The notes under the pieces: generated by a model
The model's database searches: none
What the model was told of the DNA's origin: nothing
The model's input: the letters and a program-made list of their open reading frames with translations, nothing else
In this document: positions 29,018 through 36,560 of the stretch, piece after piece
Position numbering within the stretch: the first letter of the stretch is position 1
Layout: each line of letters begins with the position of its first letter
Assembly: GCA_963843835.1 (NCBI GenBank)
Contig: CAWJMD010000001.1
Location: 1,178,001-1,242,000, forward strand
DNA: 64,000 nt
Reading direction: 5' to 3'
Source: CAWJMD01 sp963843835
GTDB lineage: Bacteria; Actinomycetota; Actinomycetes; Actinomycetales; CAWJMD01
Program-made: the position numbers and the translations under genes

Positions 29018-29483
29018 ATGAGCAAGGACCTGTACATCCAGCGGCTGCGCACCGTCCCGCTGTTCTCCTCGCTCGCCAAGCGCGAGCTCGACCTGCTGCT
29101 GCGACAGGCCGACCACCTTCGTTACCCGGCCCGCTACCGGGTCGTCCGGGCCGGCAGCCCGGGCGAGGAGTTCTGGATGGTGATCGAGGGTGAGCTCGCG
29201 GTTCACCGCGGCGGTCAGCAGGTCGCAGTGCTCGGACCGGGCGACTACTTCGGTGAGCTCGCGGTCATCGACCCGGCACCCCGTGACGCCACCGTCGTGT
29301 CGGTCACGCCGGTCGAGCTGATGGTGATCGGACGGCAACGGTTCTGGGCCACGATCGAAGGCAGCCCCGCCCTGATGCGGAAGCTGATGGTCGGCCTGGC
29401 CCGCCGGCTGCACGAGGCCGACGGTCGCGAGATCGACCTGCGTGAGGCGGCAGCCGGCGGACCGCCAGGCGTCACCTGCCTAG
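29018..29483 (+). CDS. Cyclic nucleotide-binding domain protein (no HTH)
   Basis: About 155 aa, essentially one cNMP-binding beta-barrel: LRTVPLFSSLAKRELDLLLRQA, EFWMVIEGELAVHRGGQQVAVLGPGDYFGELAVIDPAPRDATVVSV in blocks. The phosphate cassette GELAVIDPAPRDATV keeps the Glu and Arg that bind cAMP. The DNA-binding domain of CRP is absent, so it is a stand-alone sensor. gaggccgg precedes the ATG. Reading on without correction would enter the kamA antisense; with a small shift near 29470 a TAG at 29481-29483 ends it, interleaved with the kamA stop. Confidence 0.78.
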
Positions 29484-30925
29484 ACGGTCAGCTGCGTCGC
29501 GGCCGCCGTCCGGGAGGCCGCGGCGGCTGCCTCGGCGGCCGGGTGGTCGACCTGTGGCCCGTGCTCGCGCCACCATGCCTGGCCGGCCTCGGGAAGGGTG
29601 TGGATCGGGTCGTAGTACTCGTAGCGGCGGTCCAGGGCGCCGGGATCGCTCGCCTCGATGCCGGTGCGGTAGTTCTTGGTCCAGTAGGAGATTCCGCGGA
29701 CGTCGTCGTACTCCTCGATCTGGTGCACCCACCGCTTCCCGACGAACGGGACGTCGCAGATGATCCGCGGGGTGGCGAAGCCGGGGAGGTAGCCCATGAT
29801 GCCGTGCTGAAGTCGTTGCGCCTCCTTGACCGACACCCGCCAGTGCTCCGAGAACGGGATCATGTCGCACATGTAGAAGTAGTAGGGCATGATCCCGGCG
29901 CCGTCGAGCAGCGCGAAGCACAGGTCGAGCAGGTCCTTCGGGGTCGCGTTCACGCCCTGCATCAGCACGCCCTGGTTGCGCACGTCGCGCACGCCGGCGT
30001 CGAGCATCGCCTTGGTCGCGTCCGCCACCAGCGGCGTGACCGACGCGGCGTTGTTGACGTGGGTGTGGATCGCCAGGTGCACGCCGCGCGCCCGGGCGAC
30101 CGTCGACAGGCGCTCCATGCCGGCCCGGACGTCGTCCTGCAGCCAGTGCTGCGGCAGCCCCATCAGCGCCTTGGTCGCCAGCCGGATGTCGCGGATGTTC
30201 TCGATGTCGAGCAGCCGGGCGACGAACGCCTCGAGGTTCTTGAACGGCATGTTCGCGACGTCGCCGCCGGAGACCACGACGTCGCGGACGCCGGGGGAGC
30301 GGCGCAGGTAGTCGATCATCGCGTCGTAGCGGTCGACCGGCTTGAGGTCGAACTTCAGCTTGTCGATGACCGGCGTCGAGTTGCCGACCAGGTCCATCCG
30401 GGTGCAGTGTCCGCAGTACTGAGGGCAGGTCGGCAGCAGCTCGGCGAGCACCTTGGTCGGGTACCGGTGGGTGAGCCCCTCGGCCACCCACATGTCGTGC
30501 TCGTGCAACGAGTCGCGGGTGGCGTGGGGGTGACTCGGCCAGTCGGTCCGCCGGTCGCTGAACACCGGGAGCATGTACATCCGCACCGGGTCGGCGTACA
30601 GCGCCTCGGTCCAGCTCTGGCCGTCAGCCGGCCCGGTCGGGACCATGGTGTTCATCATCTGCGGCGGCACCAGCATCGACATCGTCGCGCGCTCGGCCTG
30701 GTCGCGCTCCAGGTCGGCATAGAAGCGGTCATCGATCAGGTCGCCCATCAGGGCACGGAGCGCCTTGACGTTCTTCACGCAATGAGCTCGCTGCCACTGG
30801 GCGCTGGCCCACTCCTCGGCGGTGACCTCCCGGTAGCCCGGCAGGCGGCGCCAGTCGGGCTCGACGAGCTCCCGTCGACGGTAGGCGTAGGGCTGCTCCA
30901 GCAGCACGTCGGCGGTGGCGGTCAC
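29480..30925 (-). CDS. kamA: L-lysine 2,3-aminomutase
   Basis: A 481-aa radical-SAM, PLP-dependent enzyme that turns L-lysine into L-beta-lysine. The cluster motif CPQYCGHC gives Cys-167, Cys-171 and Cys-174. Other family blocks are KALRALMGDLIDDRFYADLER, YMLPVFSDRRTDWPSHP, VVVSGGDVANMP, HTHVNNAASVTPLV, QGVLMQGVN and YYFYMCDMIPFSEHWRVS. The frame is intact over its whole length. GTG 30925 has gaggag upstream. It is transcribed divergently from kdd across a 144-bp control region. The lack of frame errors here contrasts with its neighbours. Confidence 0.93.
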   Translation of the reverse strand: MTATADVLLEQPYAYRRRELVEPDWRRLPGYREVTAEEWASAQWQRAHCVKNVKALRALMGDLIDDRFYADLERDQAERATMSMLVPPQMMNTMVPTGPADGQSWTEALYADPVRMYMLPVFSDRRTDWPSHPHATRDSLHEHDMWVAEGLTHRYPTKVLAELLPTCPQYCGHCTRMDLVGNSTPVIDKLKFDLKPVDRYDAMIDYLRRSPGVRDVVVSGGDVANMPFKNLEAFVARLLDIENIRDIRLATKALMGLPQHWLQDDVRAGMERLSTVARARGVHLAIHTHVNNAASVTPLVADATKAMLDAGVRDVRNQGVLMQGVNATPKDLLDLCFALLDGAGIMPYYFYMCDMIPFSEHWRVSVKEAQRLQHGIMGYLPGFATPRIICDVPFVGKRWVHQIEEYDDVRGISYWTKNYRTGIEASDPGALDRRYEYYDPIHTLPEAGQAWWREHGPQVDHPAAEAAAAASRTAAATQLTV

Positions 30926-31008
30926 GAGGGTGCTCCTCACGGGGGCGGCTGGCAGGCGGGCACAGAGGGTCGTCCCGGGACATCGCCAGGGTACGGGAGA
31001 TACTTCGG

Positions 31009-31032
31009 TCCTACCAACACCACACCGTAGGA
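31009..31032. promoter_or_regulatory. Inverted repeat in the kamA-kdd control region
   Basis: TCCTAC (31009-31014) and GTAGGA (31027-31032) are exact inverse copies with a 12-nt spacer, between the divergent starts of kamA and kdd. This is the size of a dimeric operator; the binding protein is unknown. Confidence 0.4.
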
Positions 31033-31069
31033 TTTCCTCCAGACTGCCATCTGACCGGAAGGACCGATC

Positions 31070-32114
31070 GTGACCTCCTCGCCCGTGGGCCTGCATCGCG
31101 TGCTCGCGCCCGCCGGGTCCCTGCCGCAGGCCGCCGCAGCGGCTGGACGCCAGCCCCGAGATCGGTCCGGACGAGGTCCGGCTGCGGGTCGAGCGGCTCA
31201 ACCTGGACGCCGCGTCGTTCCGCCAGCTGGCCACCAAGCACGCCGGCGACGGTGCCGCGGTGCGCCGCGAGGTGCTCGAGATCGTCGCCGCCCGGGGCAA
31301 GATGCAGAACCCGGTCACCGGGTCGGGCGGCATGCTCGTCGGCGTGGTCGAGGAGGTCGGGCCGGAGTCCACGCTGGGGCTGCAGGTCGGCGACCGGGTC
31401 GCCTCGCTGGTGTCGCTGTCGCTCACCCCGTTGCAGATCACCGACCGGCTGGCCGGCTGGGACGGCCGCTCGGAGCAGGTGCCCGCAGCCGGGCACGCCA
31501 TCCTGTTCGGCCGCTCGATCGCGGCCCGGCTGCCCGACGACCTGCCAGGTGACCTGGCGATGGCGGTGATGGACGTCTGCGGCGCGCCTGCGCTCACCGA
31601 CGCGGGTCGTGCGCGGGTACGGCGCGGGCGCCGTCGGTCGCCGTCATCGGTGGCGCCGGCAAGAGCGGCTCGATGTCGCTGGCCGCGGCCCGCCGAGCCG
31701 GAGCCCGCACGGTCGGCGTGGTCCCGGTCGAAGCCGAGGCCGCTCTGCTGCGCGAAGTCGGCCTGGCCGACGCCGTCGCGCTGGCCGACGCCCGCGACCC
31801 GGTGGCGCTGGCCGAGCGCGGTCGAGCAGGCCCTCGGCGGGCCGGCCGACGTGACCGTGGTCTGCGTGGACGTCCCCGGCTGCGAGCACGGCGCGATCCT
31901 CGCGACCGCCGAGGGCGGGACGGTGATCTTCTTCTCGATGGCCACCTCGTTCTCGGCGGCCGCGCTGGGCGCCGAGGGCCTGGCCGCCGACGTCACGATG
32001 CTGATCGGCAACGGCTACCTGCCCGGCCACGCGGAGCTGGCGATGGACCTGCTGCGCACCGAGCCGGCGGTGCGGACGCTGTTCGAGCGCCGGCTGGCCG
32101 CCGAGGCCGGCTGA
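31070..32114 (+). CDS. kdd: L-erythro-3,5-diaminohexanoate dehydrogenase (frameshifted)
   Basis: Kdd oxidatively deaminates 3,5-diaminohexanoate to 5-amino-3-oxohexanoate with NAD(P), the third step of the lysine aminomutase pathway. About 346 aa: LHRVLAPAGSLPQAA, RVERLNLDAASFRQLA, GKMQNPVTGSGGMLVGVVEEVG, the dinucleotide site VIGGAGKSGSMSLAAARRAGA, GGTVIFFSMATSFSAAALGAEG and IGNGYLPGHAELAMDLLR. Shifts near 31140, 31610-31625 and 31820 are needed. GGAAGGA lies before GTG 31070. It ends 12 nt before the amidohydrolase gene. Confidence 0.9.
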
Positions 32115-32126
32115 CAGACTGCCCCG

Positions 32127-33708
32127 ATGACCACCGTCCTCGGGGAACCCACCACGACGCTCTACCGGGACGGCCGGGTCCGCGGCCCCGAACGTCCCCG
32201 GTGCCACCGCGCTGCTCGTCCGCGGCGGCGCGCTGGCCTGGGTCGGAGCCGACCCGGCGCCGACGGTCGCGGCCGAGGCGGACCAGGTGGTGGACCTGGG
32301 GGGCGCCCTGGTCACCCCTGCCTTCGTCGACGCGCACGTGCACGCCACCTCCACCGGGCTGGCGCTCACCGGTCTCGACCTCAGCGGCGCGGCGAGCCTG
32401 GCGGACTGCCTGCGCCGGGTCGAGGTCGCCGGCCGGGCGGCCCGGGGCGGCGTGGTGCTCGGCCACGGCTGGGACGAGACGACCTGGCCCGAGCACCGCC
32501 CGCCGACCCGGCAGGAGCTGGACCGGGCGTCGTACGGCGGCGTGGTCTACCTGTCCCGGGTCGACGTGCACTCCGCGGTGGTCTCCTCCGCCCTGCTCGC
32601 GACGGTGCCGGAGGTCCGCGGCGAGGCCGGCTGGTCGGAGTCGGGGCACCTGACCCGCGCGGCGCACCACGTCGTACGCCGGGTCGCGCGCGAGTCGATC
32701 ACCCCGGCCCAGCGCCGCACGCTTGCAGCGGGCGACCCGCACCCGCGCGGCCGAGCTGGGCATCGCCCTGCTGCACGAGCTGTCCGGGCCGGACATCGCC
32801 GGCGCCGAGGACCTCGCGGCCTTCCTGGACCTGGCCGCGACCGAGCCCGGCCCGGAGGTCGTCGGCTACTGGGGCGAGGCGGCCGCGCTCGGCGGGGTCG
32901 AACGGGCCAAGGAGCTCGGGGCTCGCGGCGCCGCCGGCGACCTGTTCGCCGACGGGTCGATCGGCTCGCACACCGCGGCGCTGCGCGACCCGTACGCCGA
33001 CGCCGACCACCGCGGGGCCGGGTACCTCGACGCCGCCGAGGTGCGCGACCACGTCGTGGCCTGCACCGAGGCCGGGCTGCAGGCCGGCTTCCACGCGATC
33101 GGCGACGGGGCCCTGGACGCCGTCGTCGCGGGGCTGTCCGAGGCCGCCGACGCGCTCGGCCCCGACCGGGTGCGAGCCGCCCGGCACCGGGTCGAGCACG
33201 TCGAGATGGTCGCGCCGGAGCACCTGCCGGTGCTCGGCCCGGCTCGGCGTCGTCGCCTCGGTGCAGCCCGCGTTCGACCGGCTCTGGGGCGGCGAGAAGG
33301 GCATGTACGCCGAGCGGCTCGGGCTGCCGCGCGCGCTCACGCCTGAACCCGTTCGCCGCGATGGCCGCGGCCGGCATCGTGCTGGCTCTCGGTTCGGACT
33401 CCCCGGTCACGCCGCTCGACCCGTGGGGCACGCGTGCGCGCCGCGGTGCTGCACCGGACGCCGGGTGCCGGCCTGGACCCGGTCGCGGCGTTCGAGGCGC
33501 ACACCCGCGGCGGCTGGCGGGCCGCCTGCCGGGACGCCGACGGAGTGCGTGACCGCCGGCGCGCCGGCGACCTTCGCCGTCTGGGACATCGACGACCTCG
33601 ACCCCGGCCACCGGCCTGCCGCCGCTGGGCCCCGGTGACGACCTGCCGGGCTGCATGCGAACCGTCGTCCGCGGGACGACTGTCTTCGACCGCGACGCGT
33701 CGGCCTGA
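32127..33708 (+). CDS. YtcJ-like metal-dependent amidohydrolase (frameshifted)
   Basis: An amidohydrolase-superfamily enzyme of about 523 aa. Metal motif DAHVHATSTGLALTGLDLSG, then LGHGWDETTWPEHRPPTRQELDRA, FADGSIGSHTAAL, FHAIGDGALDAVV, RHRVEHVEMVAPEH and LGSDSPVTPLDPWG give the His and Asp ligands. The C-terminus has DPATGLPPLGPGDDLPG. Shifts occur at 32190 (extra g after a proline codon) and near 32725, 33243, 33345, 33437, 33540 and 33603. It sits 12 nt after kdd, so it is in the lysine operon. It is not a known step of that pathway; an amide or lactam of a lysine-derived product is one possible substrate. Confidence 0.85.
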
Positions 33709-33857
33709 CGTTCGGTCGCAGCCGTGTCAACGCCGGCCGCCCGACGACGTCTTGTGTGGTGAGCGCGCCGACCTGTTCGCAGCACCAGGACAGGACCCCG
33801 GTTCACCGTTCTCCTGACGCGGTCACACGTCGGAGCAGCCCTGACCAAGGAGGCACC

Positions 33858-34439
33858 ATGCCGGATGGCATCGCAGGTGGCGGACCGGTCCCGTTCGCAG
33901 ACAGGCACCGCTCGCGTGCCCACCACCGGCGAGGCAGCGGACTCCTGGTCGCTGCGATGACGTCGCTGCTGGGATGCGCCGTGGCGCTGGGTCCCGCAGC
34001 GTCCGCCGCCCAGCCGGTTCGCATTCCTGCGCCGATCGGCAACAGCAACACCTTCCCGGCCGGCACCGCGTGCCCCTTCACGTTCCAAGGGGAGCTCGTC
34101 GGGGGCAACCAGGTCTTCACGTTCTTCGACGACGGACGGTTCCACGCGACCGGCCGTCACCTCGACCGGTTCACGAATGTAGCTTCCGGAGCCTCGGCCC
34201 GGCTCGACCTGCAGGGCAGCGTCGATGTCGTGCCCACCGCGGACGGTGGATCGATCACTCGGGGCAGCGGTGTCACCGCGTTCGTCTTCTTCCCAGGCGA
34301 CACCGGCCCCGGAGACGCCCACACCGGCCGCACCTACCTGTTCACCGGCACCTTCGTGGCCACCTCAGATCCGTCGGGTGTCATCACGAGCTTCCGGTCA
34401 GCCGGCCGCAGCCAGGACATCTGCGCGATGCTCGCCTGA
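33858..34439 (+). CDS. Secreted hypothetical protein
   Basis: A 193-aa protein with a long N-terminal region: a basic n-region (RHRSRAHHRRGS) then the membrane stretch GLLVAAMTSLLGCAVALG and a likely cleavage near ASAAQP. The mature part is beta-rich with one CPFTFQGEL and one DICAML cysteine, likely a disulfide. Blocks such as FDDGRFHATGRH and GRTYLFTGTFVA suggest a small jelly-roll-like domain. AAGGAGG stands before the ATG. The frame is intact. It precedes an ECF sigma gene. No family recognised. Confidence 0.7.
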   Translation: MPDGIAGGGPVPFADRHRSRAHHRRGSGLLVAAMTSLLGCAVALGPAASAAQPVRIPAPIGNSNTFPAGTACPFTFQGELVGGNQVFTFFDDGRFHATGRHLDRFTNVASGASARLDLQGSVDVVPTADGGSITRGSGVTAFVFFPGDTGPGDAHTGRTYLFTGTFVATSDPSGVITSFRSAGRSQDICAMLA

Positions 34440-34522
34440 TCACGTCGGTGAACCCCCGGGATCGCCGACGACGTGCGATGGTGGGATGTCAACGGCAGTC
34501 CTCCTCAGACGTCTGAAGAGTC

Positions 34523-35107
34523 GTGACAGGTCCGCCCGCCAAGATCACCGGCCCTCAGGTTGTGCTGCCCCGGCAACCGGATCCGCGGAACGCCGGCGCC
34601 CCGGACCTCCCCGACGACCGGGACAGCGGTGTGGTGGCCGTCTTCGAGGCGCACTACTCCCACCTGGTCCGGCTCGCTCGGCACCTGGTAGACGACCAGG
34701 CCGAGGCCGAGGACGTGGTGATGGACGCGTTCGTGGGGCTGAGCCGGCGATGGCAGCACGTCCGGCGCACCGGGGACGCCTTCTTCTACCTGAGGGCGAG
34801 CGTCGTCAACGGGAGCCGCAGCCGGCTGCGGCGCCTCAAGGTGGCCCGCGAGCGCCGGCACACCCAGCTGGACCGGGACTCCGCACCTGCCGACCAGGCC
34901 GCAATGGCGCACCTCGAGCACGAGGCGGTCGTCCGAGTGCTCCGGGTGCTGCCTCGTCGTCAACGTGAGGTCCTGGTGCTGCGCTACTACGACGGTGCGT
35001 CGGAGGCCGAGATCGCCGAGGTCCTGGGTATCTCGGTCGGGTCGGTCAAGACCCACGCGTCCCGGGGCCTGCACGCGGTCGCCGAGCTTCTGGGGGGGTC
35101 GGCATGA
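34523..35107 (+). CDS. ECF-type RNA polymerase sigma factor
   Basis: A 194-aa extracytoplasmic-function sigma factor. Region 2 is VFEAHYSHLVRLARHLVDDQAEAEDVVMDAFVGLSRRW and region 4 is LPRRQREVLVLRYYDGASEAEIAEVLGISVGSVKTHASRGL, with a short linker. The class is that of small actinobacterial SigE-like factors with a linked membrane protein. The stop overlaps the start of the next gene (ATGA at 35104-35107), so the pair is translationally coupled. The frame is intact. Confidence 0.9.
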   Translation: MTGPPAKITGPQVVLPRQPDPRNAGAPDLPDDRDSGVVAVFEAHYSHLVRLARHLVDDQAEAEDVVMDAFVGLSRRWQHVRRTGDAFFYLRASVVNGSRSRLRRLKVARERRHTQLDRDSAPADQAAMAHLEHEAVVRVLRVLPRRQREVLVLRYYDGASEAEIAEVLGISVGSVKTHASRGLHAVAELLGGSA

Positions 35108-35766
35108 GTACCGACGAGCTCGAGCTGCTGCTGGCCTGCGGGCTGCGCGAGAACGACCGCCGACCAGTCGACGTGCAGAACGGCCGGGCCGTGCTCACGG
35201 ACCGCCTCGAGCGGGCCCGGCGCGCCCGCCGGCGGCGGGCCCTCGTCGGGATCGCTGCCGCCGTCCTCGCCGTCGTCGCGACCGCCTCCATGCTCCTCAC
35301 CGGGCTCAGGGACCACGAGGCCACCCCGGTCCGCCCCTCGCCCCCGAAGGCCACACTCTCACCCTCCGGCCTTCCGGTCGGCCTGCTGAAGGGCACGTAC
35401 GAGCAGGACGGCCTGGCGGGAGAGATCGTGCTCCTCGTCCGGGCCGACGGGTCCGGCCAGCTGGCCTCAGGTGTGGACGCCTGGCGACCGTCCACCACCT
35501 TCGGCGCCACCTTCGCCGTGGAGATCCGCCGGGCCGGACCCGGTCGGGTGTCGATCGCTTACGTCAACCCCGTGCTCAAGGGCGCCGAGGTGGTGAGCAT
35601 GTCCTTCACCGCGCGGGGCCGGTCCGTGACGATCGTGGGCCTCGGGACCCCGGGGAACGGGCTGCTCACCAGGGCCAGCGCCGACGCGATCACGGGGACC
35701 GTCCTGCACGTGTTGCGCGTCCCGACGTCCGGCCTGTGCTGCGCCGGCGCCCCGGGGCAGCGCTGA
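35104..35766 (+). CDS. Membrane protein coupled to the ECF sigma factor (putative anti-sigma)
   Basis: A 220-aa protein: cytoplasmic N-terminus (MSTDELELLLACGLRENDRRPVDVQNGRAVLTDRLERARRARRRR in blocks), one membrane helix (ALVGIAAAVLAVVATASMLLTG), then an extracytoplasmic beta-rich domain. Four-base overlap with the sigma gene and topology make it the likely regulator of that sigma factor. It lacks the HxxxCxxC zinc motif of ZAS anti-sigmas. The frame is intact. Exact mechanism unknown. Confidence 0.75.
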   Translation: MSTDELELLLACGLRENDRRPVDVQNGRAVLTDRLERARRARRRRALVGIAAAVLAVVATASMLLTGLRDHEATPVRPSPPKATLSPSGLPVGLLKGTYEQDGLAGEIVLLVRADGSGQLASGVDAWRPSTTFGATFAVEIRRAGPGRVSIAYVNPVLKGAEVVSMSFTARGRSVTIVGLGTPGNGLLTRASADAITGTVLHVLRVPTSGLCCAGAPGQR

Positions 35767-35782
35767 CCTCCGGTGGAAGGAC

Positions 35783-36451
35783 TCAGACGCCGGAGCCGCG
35801 CTCGTTGTAGCCGGGGGCGCGCTCCTGTCCGGACAACGCTGCGATCCGCTCCATCACCGTGTCGGTGATCTCCCGGCGGGCCCGGCCGGGCGGCAGGTGG
35901 GCGTAGTCGGCCGGGTCGACCGGCTCGCCGAACCGGATGGTCACGCCGCGCCGGACCCGGGGGACCGTCGCGCCGATCGGCTGCACCCGGTCGGTGCCCA
36001 CCAGCCCCACCGGTACGACCGGGGCGGCCGAGGCGAGTGCCAGCCAGCCGACCCCCGTCCGGCCGCGGTAGAGCCGGCCGTCGCGGGACCGGGTGCCCTC
36101 GGGGTAGATCCCGAACGCGTCGCCGCGCTCCAGGACCTGCCGGGCCAGGTCCAATGAGGCCTGGGCGTCGTGCTGCTGCTCGCGCTGCACCGGGACAGCC
36201 TCGAAGAGCGCGAAGAACAGGCGGCGCGGCCAGCTGGCGGGGGAGCGGCCCTCCCAGTACTCGGCCTTGGCCAGGAAGACGACCTTCCGGGGCACCGCGA
36301 GCGGGATGACGATGCTGTCGATGAAGGACAGGTGGTTGCTGGCCACGATCAGCGGTCCGGAGGACGGGATGTGGTCGCGGCCCTGGACCGTCGGTCGCCA
36401 GAGGAGCCGGAACACGGCGAGGACGACCAGGTGGGACACCCGGTAGAGCAT
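35783..36451 (-). CDS. plsC: 1-acyl-sn-glycerol-3-phosphate acyltransferase family
   Basis: A 222-aa PlsC-type acyltransferase that would acylate lysophosphatidic acid or a related glycolipid at the membrane. The four motifs are visible: SNHLSFIDSIVIP (HxxxxD as H-L-S-F-I-D), a KVVFLAKAEYWEG block, FGIYPEGTRSRDGRLYRGRTG and VPVGLVGTDRVQP. The ATG at 36449-36451 starts MLYRVSHLVVLAVFRLLW, an amphipathic/membrane helix. The frame is intact. The gene ends 16 bases from the end of the convergent sigma-linked membrane gene. Confidence 0.9.
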   Translation of the reverse strand: MLYRVSHLVVLAVFRLLWRPTVQGRDHIPSSGPLIVASNHLSFIDSIVIPLAVPRKVVFLAKAEYWEGRSPASWPRRLFFALFEAVPVQREQQHDAQASLDLARQVLERGDAFGIYPEGTRSRDGRLYRGRTGVGWLALASAAPVVPVGLVGTDRVQPIGATVPRVRRGVTIRFGEPVDPADYAHLPPGRARREITDTVMERIAALSGQERAPGYNERGSGV

Positions 36452-36560
36452 CTGCAGCGCCCCCAGCTCCGGTCGTGGACGAGTCCACGACGCTACCGCC
36501 GAGGCGGCCACCGGCCGCGCGCAGGTCCGAGGGGCGGGCGCGCGGTCGGTGGCAGCTGCG

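Noticed and set aside
32127..33708. The amidohydrolase as the missing lysine cleavage enzyme Kce
   Set aside because: It has YtcJ-type amidohydrolase motifs (DAHVHATS, HAIGDG) and lacks the Kce family sequence, so it cannot stand in for Kce by homology.
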